A stretch of 64,000 nucleotides of DNA from Bryobacterales bacterium F-183 (GTDB taxonomy: Bacteria; Acidobacteriota; Terriglobia; Bryobacterales; Bryobacteraceae). The DNA is taken from positions 992,001 through 1,056,000 of the forward strand of contig AP025252.1 in NCBI GenBank assembly GCA_016865505.2, in the 5' to 3' direction. This document shows positions 59,105 through 64,000 of this stretch, in pieces; the stretch's first letter is position 1, and each line of letters begins with the position of its first letter. The notes under the pieces were generated by a model, which searched no databases, had not been told where the DNA came from, and worked only from the letters and a program-made list of their open reading frames with translations. A program made the translations under genes and the position numbers.

Positions 59105-60918
59105 TCAGGCGTGTACTGCTCGCTGCCGTACTTGGCGCGTTTTTGGCGTATGGACAGCCGGAAATGCAGCGTCTGCCAGTGGGCGAACATCCGATGTCGC
59201 CACTTGTGACCCGCGACGGCAAGACGATGTTCGTGCTGAACTCCGGCCGTGAGCGTCCGTCGGTAAGTGTCATCGATACGGCATCGCTACGCGAGTTGTC
59301 GCGTACGCCGGTGGAAGGCGCGTGGTTGGGCCTGGCGCTAACAGAAGATGAGAAGACCTTGTACGTATCGGGCGGGTCCAAGCCCGGCGTACATGAGTTT
59401 CGCGTGGAAGCCGGCACCGGCAAGCTCACTTTGGTGCGTACCCTTGGGACCCAGCCCGCCACCTTTATCGGCGATGTACGCTTGTCGCCCGACGGCCGTA
59501 CCCTGATCGCCGCCGCTCCGCTCGACAACGGCTTGGTGGTGATCAACACGCAGACCGGCAAAGCCATCGATCGCTGGCAGACCGGCCGCCGTCCGTACCG
59601 GATTCTGTTCCACCCTGACGGCCAGTCCTTCTTTGTATCGAGCTGGGCCGATGGCTCGGTCTATCAGCATCGTTTGTCCAACGGCGAGCGCCTGGGTGTC
59701 ACGCGGTTGGCGCAACAGCCCATGGACATGGTGCTCTCCTCCAAGCCCGTGGATGTCGACGAAGAGGGCGAAAACAAGCCCTTCTGGAAGCATCGCCTGT
59801 TCGTGACCGCCGCCAACAGCAACGCCGTCTACGTACTCGGCATCAGCGCGACCGGCGAGATTAGGCTGGCGGATACGATCAACATCGCACTATCGCCCCG
59901 GCATCCCCTGGGCATGACGCCACTCGCGTTATCGCTGAGCGCAGATGAAAAGACGCTCTACGTCGCCTGCGCTGATGCCAATGCAGTTGCCGTGGTGGAC
60001 ATCGGCGGTGCCAAAGCTGCCCTGAAAGGCCATGTACCCGCAGCCAGCCCGTACCCCACCGGTGTGAAGGAGCTTGCCGCCGATCGTTTGGCGATTCTGA
60101 GCAGCGGTACCCTCGCCGTCGCCACTGGACTGCAGGACTTGCCCGCCTACACCAAGCAGGTTCGCGCGGCGACAGCCTATAGCGACGCCACTCTCGATGT
60201 TGCCGTGAATCCCGGCGCGATTCGCAACGTCGTGTACATCCTCTGCGAAGGACCACTTGCCGGCCCGAACACCGATCGCCTGGCGGCGGAGTTCGCCGCG
60301 CTTTCCAAAGTCTCGGCCATGCCGGCGACGTCCCCCACACAGTCGTTGTACTGGGCGACGGCAGCGATTGTCCCACCGTTCGTACGGCTGCTGAATCCGG
60401 CGTCGCTGGGCGATCCCGCTGGCTTGCCTGCCGCAGGTTATCTCTGGAGCAGCGCCCTCACCGCAGGTATGCCCGTCAAGAACTACGGAGTGCTGGTGTC
60501 CAACGGCAAGGTGCTCGATCCGGGATTGGCACGGTACACGAAGCTGGATGGCTCAGTAGTGCAGGATCTGGCGGCTGGCGGGCTGGCTCGTTTGACCCTG
60601 ATTCGGGTTCCGCAAGAACGGCAGGACGCAGAGTTGGGCCGGATTGTGGAAACGATTTCGAAGACCAGCGCATGGGCCAACACTGCAATCTTCGTGGCGT
60701 CATTGAATGCCACCGGATCGCGTGGCTTGGTCGTCTCACCGTACACCAGGCTGAAGGGCAAGCCCGACGCCACCCCGTACACGCAGACGTCGTTCCTGCG
60801 CACAATCGAACTGCTGCTGGGCCTGCGCCCGATGACCCAGTTCGACGCAGCCGCCGTACCGATTTCCGGCGTGTTTCAGGCCGAGGGCAATCCTGCGCCG
60901 TATGTGGCCGTTCCATAA
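59101..60918 (+). CDS. Exported YncE-like beta-propeller with degenerate phosphoesterase-like C-terminus
   Basis: ATG 59101 overlaps the nadE stop and gives a signal peptide (RVLLAAVLGAFLAYGQ); the upstream open frame is antisense-like and was dropped. The 605-residue protein has repeated beta-propeller blades (RDGKTMFVLNSG, EDEKTLYVSGG, PDGRTLIAA, HPDGQSFFVSSW, ADEKTLYVAC). A C-terminal part (about 370-590) has the layout of the alkaline-phosphatase-like domain in YncE/phosphoesterase fusions but lacks obvious metal-binding Asp/His clusters. It may be a periplasmic binding protein. Confidence 0.72.
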   Translation: MIRRVLLAAVLGAFLAYGQPEMQRLPVGEHPMSPLVTRDGKTMFVLNSGRERPSVSVIDTASLRELSRTPVEGAWLGLALTEDEKTLYVSGGSKPGVHEFRVEAGTGKLTLVRTLGTQPATFIGDVRLSPDGRTLIAAAPLDNGLVVINTQTGKAIDRWQTGRRPYRILFHPDGQSFFVSSWADGSVYQHRLSNGERLGVTRLAQQPMDMVLSSKPVDVDEEGENKPFWKHRLFVTAANSNAVYVLGISATGEIRLADTINIALSPRHPLGMTPLALSLSADEKTLYVACADANAVAVVDIGGAKAALKGHVPAASPYPTGVKELAADRLAILSSGTLAVATGLQDLPAYTKQVRAATAYSDATLDVAVNPGAIRNVVYILCEGPLAGPNTDRLAAEFAALSKVSAMPATSPTQSLYWATAAIVPPFVRLLNPASLGDPAGLPAAGYLWSSALTAGMPVKNYGVLVSNGKVLDPGLARYTKLDGSVVQDLAAGGLARLTLIRVPQERQDAELGRIVETISKTSAWANTAIFVASLNATGSRGLVVSPYTRLKGKPDATPYTQTSFLRTIELLLGLRPMTQFDAAAVPISGVFQAEGNPAPYVAVP

Positions 60919-60930
60919 TAGATCCCAGAT

Positions 60931-61947
60931 ATGAGTCGCCGTAAACTTCGCTGGGGCATCCTGGGGGTGTCCAACTTCGCTGTCCGCAAGATCATTCCTG
61001 CCATGCGTACCTGCGAGTACTCCGAGTTGACCGGAATCGCCTCGCGGGACGGCGCAAGAGCGAAGGAAGCGGCGGCGACCTTGGGCATCCCAAAGTCCTA
61101 TGGCTCCTACGACGAGTTGCTCGCGGACCCGGAGATCGACGTCGTCTACAACCCGCTGCCCAATCATCTGCACGTACTCTGGTCGATCAAGGCGGCCGAG
61201 GCAGGCAAGCACGTGCTGTGCGAAAAGCCGATCAGCACGACCACGGCAGACCTACGGTCGTTGATCGACGCCAAGAACAAGCATCGTGTGGCGGTGGCGG
61301 AAGCGTTCATGATCCGTTTTCATCCGCAGTGGAAGCGCGTGTCAGAACTCGTACAGAGCGGCGCGATCGGCGAACTGCGCGCAGTGTCGACGTGCTTCAG
61401 CTACTACAACGCGAACCCCGAGAACGTCCGGAACATCGTAGATTACGGTGGCGGCGGCATGTGGGACATCGGCTGTTACGCGGTGAACGTCTCGCGCCTG
61501 CTGTTCCAAACGGAGCCAAACGCCGTGGCCGCATCGTTTTCCCCGGATCCTGAGTTCGCCGTAGACCGCATCGCCTCCGGCATCCTGCAGTTTGAAAAGG
61601 GGCAATCTGTCTTCGTGGTGGGTACGCAAATGGTGCCGTACCAGCGCGTGCAGGTGTTCGGCACCAAGGGTCGCATTGAAGTGGAAATTCCGTTCAACGC
61701 TTTGCCCGGCGAAGGAATGCGGATCCTGATCGACAACGGCACAGACCTCCGCGGCGCCGGCATCACGTCAGAAGTGGTAGAGCCCTGCGACCAGTACACG
61801 TTGCAGGCGGATGCGTTCTCCTTGGCAGTGCAAGGCGAAGGTACGCTGGTGAACTCGCTCGAAGAGTCGTTCGGGAATACGGCGGTGCTGGAGGCGGCAT
61901 TCCGCTCGAAGGAAAGCGGCCGCTTCGAGGTGCCGGAGCGGCTGTAA
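60931..61947 (+). CDS. Cytoplasmic Gfo/Idh/MocA oxidoreductase
   Basis: The 338-residue protein has no signal peptide, unlike the other two in the window. Features: RWGILGVSNFAVRKIIPA (Rossmann), YNPLPNHLHVLW, CEKPIS (EKP intact), EAFMIRFHPQWKRV, and the second domain with DIGCYAVNVSRLLF. It resembles D-xylose 1-dehydrogenase or trans-1,2-dihydrobenzene-1,2-diol dehydrogenase-like members. It is 12 bp after the propeller gene and is probably part of the nadE transcript. Confidence 0.88.
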   Translation: MSRRKLRWGILGVSNFAVRKIIPAMRTCEYSELTGIASRDGARAKEAAATLGIPKSYGSYDELLADPEIDVVYNPLPNHLHVLWSIKAAEAGKHVLCEKPISTTTADLRSLIDAKNKHRVAVAEAFMIRFHPQWKRVSELVQSGAIGELRAVSTCFSYYNANPENVRNIVDYGGGGMWDIGCYAVNVSRLLFQTEPNAVAASFSPDPEFAVDRIASGILQFEKGQSVFVVGTQMVPYQRVQVFGTKGRIEVEIPFNALPGEGMRILIDNGTDLRGAGITSEVVEPCDQYTLQADAFSLAVQGEGTLVNSLEESFGNTAVLEAAFRSKESGRFEVPERL

Positions 61948-61986
61948 GGCGTTCAGGCCCGCAGACGAGCATGTGCCGGTGGCTGA

Positions 61987-63543
61987 TTAGTGCGCTGACC
62001 CCGATAGCTTATCGATCTCTTCGTCATTGATCGCCATCACATGCTCGCCGGCCTCCGCTGGAATCAACCCCTCGTTCATCCCCCGCCGTACCGCTGCCTG
62101 CTCGGTAGCCAATAGACGCAGGCGGGCAAAGCGGATCTCCTCACTCACCATCTCCGGCCTTGCCTGCTGGACGCTGTGGAGCTGGTCTTCCAACTCACGC
62201 GTGCGATTCTCCAGTTCCTTCGTCAGCGCTTCGTACGCCGGGTTCGAGATCGCTCGCATCGACCGCAACGATTCGAGTTCCTCGCGCGTGGCGTTGAGCG
62301 CGATCTGTTTGGTTCTCTGGAAGGCCAGGACGTTTTCTGACGTCTCCAATATTCCCAGCCACTGCAGCAGCGGCTTCATCGTCAGGCCCTGCACCACAAT
62401 CGAAAAGGCAGCCGCGCCAAAGCACAGCGTCAACAGCGTGGCACGATGCGGAAAGTCCTGCGGTAGGCTGAGCGCCAACGCAATCGACACGCTGCCGCGC
62501 AGGCCGCCCCACACCAGCACCGGGTTCCACTTGCGGGGCACCGCAGGTCCAAGGCGAGCGCTCAACGGCGTCAGCAAGTACACCGTCAGCGTGCGCCCGA
62601 TCAATACGGCGCCGATCGCCATCAGTATCGGCCACCAGGACTCAAGCATTTGCGCCACGTGCACCTCGATCCCGATCAGCAGAAACACCAGGGAATTGGC
62701 GAGAAATGCCACGTACTCCCAAAACGACCACACGGCCACCCTGGTCCGCGGGCTCATCCCCGTGAGCGCGCCATAGTTGCCGATAGTGAGCCCGGCCATG
62801 ACGGTGGATAAGACGCCCGACACGTGCAAATGTTCGGCCAGCAGATAGCTGCCGTACGCAACGATGGTCGTCAGCGTGATCTCGATTCGAGGCTCGTCCA
62901 CATGTGCGGTGATCTTGCTCACCGCAAAGCCAATCACCAGACCTACGACAACGCCTCCCAGCGCGACAACCAGAAAGCGGCGGACACCTTCTGCGGGATC
63001 GAACTGCCCGGTCAGAATTCCTGCCAGGATCAACTGAAAGACGACAGCCGCCGTACCGTCGTTGAACAGGCTTTCGCCTTCCACAATCACCGCCAGGCGC
63101 TTGCTTACTCCGAGTTCACGAAACAGCGCGATCACCGCAATGGGATCTGTCGCGCTGATCAAGGCGCCGAACAGCAGAGAAACCAGAACCGGCAGACCAA
63201 GAAACTGGTGTATGGCAAGTCCGGTAATGGCAGTGGCAGCACCAACCCCAACCACGGCAAGCAATATGATAGACGCCAAATTCTCTCGCAGAGTGCGAAT
63301 GTCGAGGTTCATGGCGGACTCGAACAAGAGCGCCGGAAGGAAGAGCGTAAAGATGATCTCCGGCGTTAACAATTGTGCGTTTCCGGCCACTTCTTTAATC
63401 GGCACGTGGAACAAATCAATTGCAAAACCCGCGAACACCAACGCGATGGTGTACGGTACACGCCAGCGGCTTGTCAGTAGCGCCACTGCAGACACAGCAA
63501 GCAGCAGCAGCAGGACCAGTTCTACGGCAACGGTGGCAGACAT
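61987..63543 (-). CDS. CPA1-family Na+/H+ antiporter
   Basis: From ATG 63543 the product is 518 residues, with about 12 membrane helices (to residue 400) and a cytosolic helical tail of about 110 residues rich in Glu/Arg. The NhaP/CPA1 signatures are present: the ATDPIAVIALFRELG Asp-Pro pair in the unwound helix and EGESLFNDGTAAVVF. It exchanges Na+ or K+ for H+ for pH control. The frame extends to a TTG at 63585, but MSATVAVELVLL is the better start. It is divergent from the MFS gene. Confidence 0.9.
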   Translation of the reverse strand: MSATVAVELVLLLLLAVSAVALLTSRWRVPYTIALVFAGFAIDLFHVPIKEVAGNAQLLTPEIIFTLFLPALLFESAMNLDIRTLRENLASIILLAVVGVGAATAITGLAIHQFLGLPVLVSLLFGALISATDPIAVIALFRELGVSKRLAVIVEGESLFNDGTAAVVFQLILAGILTGQFDPAEGVRRFLVVALGGVVVGLVIGFAVSKITAHVDEPRIEITLTTIVAYGSYLLAEHLHVSGVLSTVMAGLTIGNYGALTGMSPRTRVAVWSFWEYVAFLANSLVFLLIGIEVHVAQMLESWWPILMAIGAVLIGRTLTVYLLTPLSARLGPAVPRKWNPVLVWGGLRGSVSIALALSLPQDFPHRATLLTLCFGAAAFSIVVQGLTMKPLLQWLGILETSENVLAFQRTKQIALNATREELESLRSMRAISNPAYEALTKELENRTRELEDQLHSVQQARPEMVSEEIRFARLRLLATEQAAVRRGMNEGLIPAEAGEHVMAINDEEIDKLSGSAH

Positions 63544-63614
63544 GATGTTCCCATTCTGCGATACTTGCGTATCAAGAAATTGCAATCAATCGTGATACGT
63601 TGGTTCCTTCGCTA

Positions 63615-64000
63615 ATGTCCGTTCCTGCGTCTTCTTCCCGATACCCCTGGTTAGTAGTCCTCATGTTGTGGGCCATCTCATGCTTCAACTATGCGGACCG
63701 GCAGGCTATCTTCTCGGTATTCTCGGTTCTCGAAAAAGAGTTCGGCCTCACCACCGTCGAACTCGGCCTCCTGGGATCCTCCTTCGCCTGGGCCTATGGA
63801 CTCTCGGGTCCCTTAGCCGGCATGGCCGTCGACCGCATGAAGCGCAAAACCGCCATCCTCACCGGACTGCAAGTCTGGAGCTTTATCTGCGCCGCCACCG
63901 CCACCGCCCGTACCTTCCCGCAACTCGTGATGTTCCGCGCGGCGGAAGGCCTTGGCGAAACCATGTACTTCCCCGCCTCGATGTCGATGATCAGCGACTA
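63615..64000 (+). CDS. MFS transporter, N-terminal part, cut by window edge
   Basis: From ATG 63615 the frame stays open for 128 codons to the window end. It opens with a first helix (WLVVLMLWAISCFNYADRQAIF) and contains the A-motif region LAGMAVDRMKRKTAILTG between helices 2 and 3 and an acidic FRAAEGLGETMYFPAS segment in helix 4. The NYADRQ start is typical of the anion:cation symporter/hexuronate and spinster-like MFS groups. The substrate is unknown. Confidence 0.85.
   Translation, partial: MSVPASSSRYPWLVVLMLWAISCFNYADRQAIFSVFSVLEKEFGLTTVELGLLGSSFAWAYGLSGPLAGMAVDRMKRKTAILTGLQVWSFICAATATARTFPQLVMFRAAEGLGETMYFPASMSMISD

Noticed and set aside
1-64000. CRISPR arrays, rRNA/tRNA genes, prophage and intact insertion sequences
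   Set aside because: No regularly spaced repeats, no conserved rRNA/tRNA segments, and no transposase or integrase proteins were seen on either strand.

Overview
The window is about 60% G+C and densely coded on both strands. It reads as a chromosomal segment of a Gram-negative heterotroph, most likely Acidobacteriota of the Bryobacterales/Solibacteraceae type. This placement is inferred from content: Tat- or Sec-exported Gfo/Idh/MocA oxidoreductases, DUF1080 (3-keto-disaccharide hydrolase), haem-c/copper monooxygenase-like proteins, FHA-sigma54 regulators, a kinase-like TPR protein, orphan Hcp proteins and outer-membrane receptors. No rRNA, tRNA, CRISPR array, phage or intact insertion sequence was found.

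Layout. 1-4.3 kb (-): SulP transporter followed by a DabA-type (DUF2309) inorganic-carbon protein cut by the left edge. 4.4-5.7 kb (+): alginate-export-type outer-membrane barrel. 5.8-7.2 kb (-): small membrane protein and a PIN-domain toxin-antitoxin pair. 7.2-12 kb (-): exported keto-sugar cluster (Gfo/Idh, DUF1080, amidohydrolase) behind a degenerate kinase-TPR protein. 12-17.8 kb: GT2 glycosyltransferase, galU, a histidine kinase/response regulator pair, purD. 18-20.7 kb (-): ChaN-like, VOC and YdcF proteins. 20.7-24.7 kb (+): TPR/beta-barrel porin overlapping a TIM-barrel glycosidase-like gene. 24.6-28.1 kb (-): TonB receptor coupled to a DUF1624 acyltransferase. 28.2-30 kb (+): aroB-ubiE. 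30-35.9 kb: peptidoglycan-binding hydrolase, SDR, a micropeptide gene, an FHA-sigma54 activator and a haem/copper monooxygenase-like protein. 36-39.4 kb: Gfo/Idh, MerR and two Hcp proteins. 39.5-44.7 kb: recG, small protein plus HNH nuclease, YprB-like exonuclease, unknown exported protein. 44.7-51.8 kb (-): ArsA-family ATPase with a small Cys protein, asnB, and the hrcA-grpE-dnaJ heat-shock operon. 52-64 kb: PadR, fused E1 dehydrogenase, AraC, DUF4143 ATPase, nadE, beta-propeller protein, Gfo/Idh, Na+/H+ antiporter and a partial MFS transporter.

Most notable: (1) a complete minus-strand gene for a 16-residue peptide at 32147-32197, with promoter, Shine-Dalgarno and terminator; (2) a recombination scar at 46783-46963 that fuses the start of arsA to the end of dnaJ, so that asnB lies between direct repeats of the dnaJ 3' end; (3) DabA paired with SulP, with no DabB visible; (4) a 17-bp perfect inverted repeat merged with a 24-bp tandem repeat at 35889-35951; (5) a porin/glycosidase pair that resembles exopolysaccharide export architecture.
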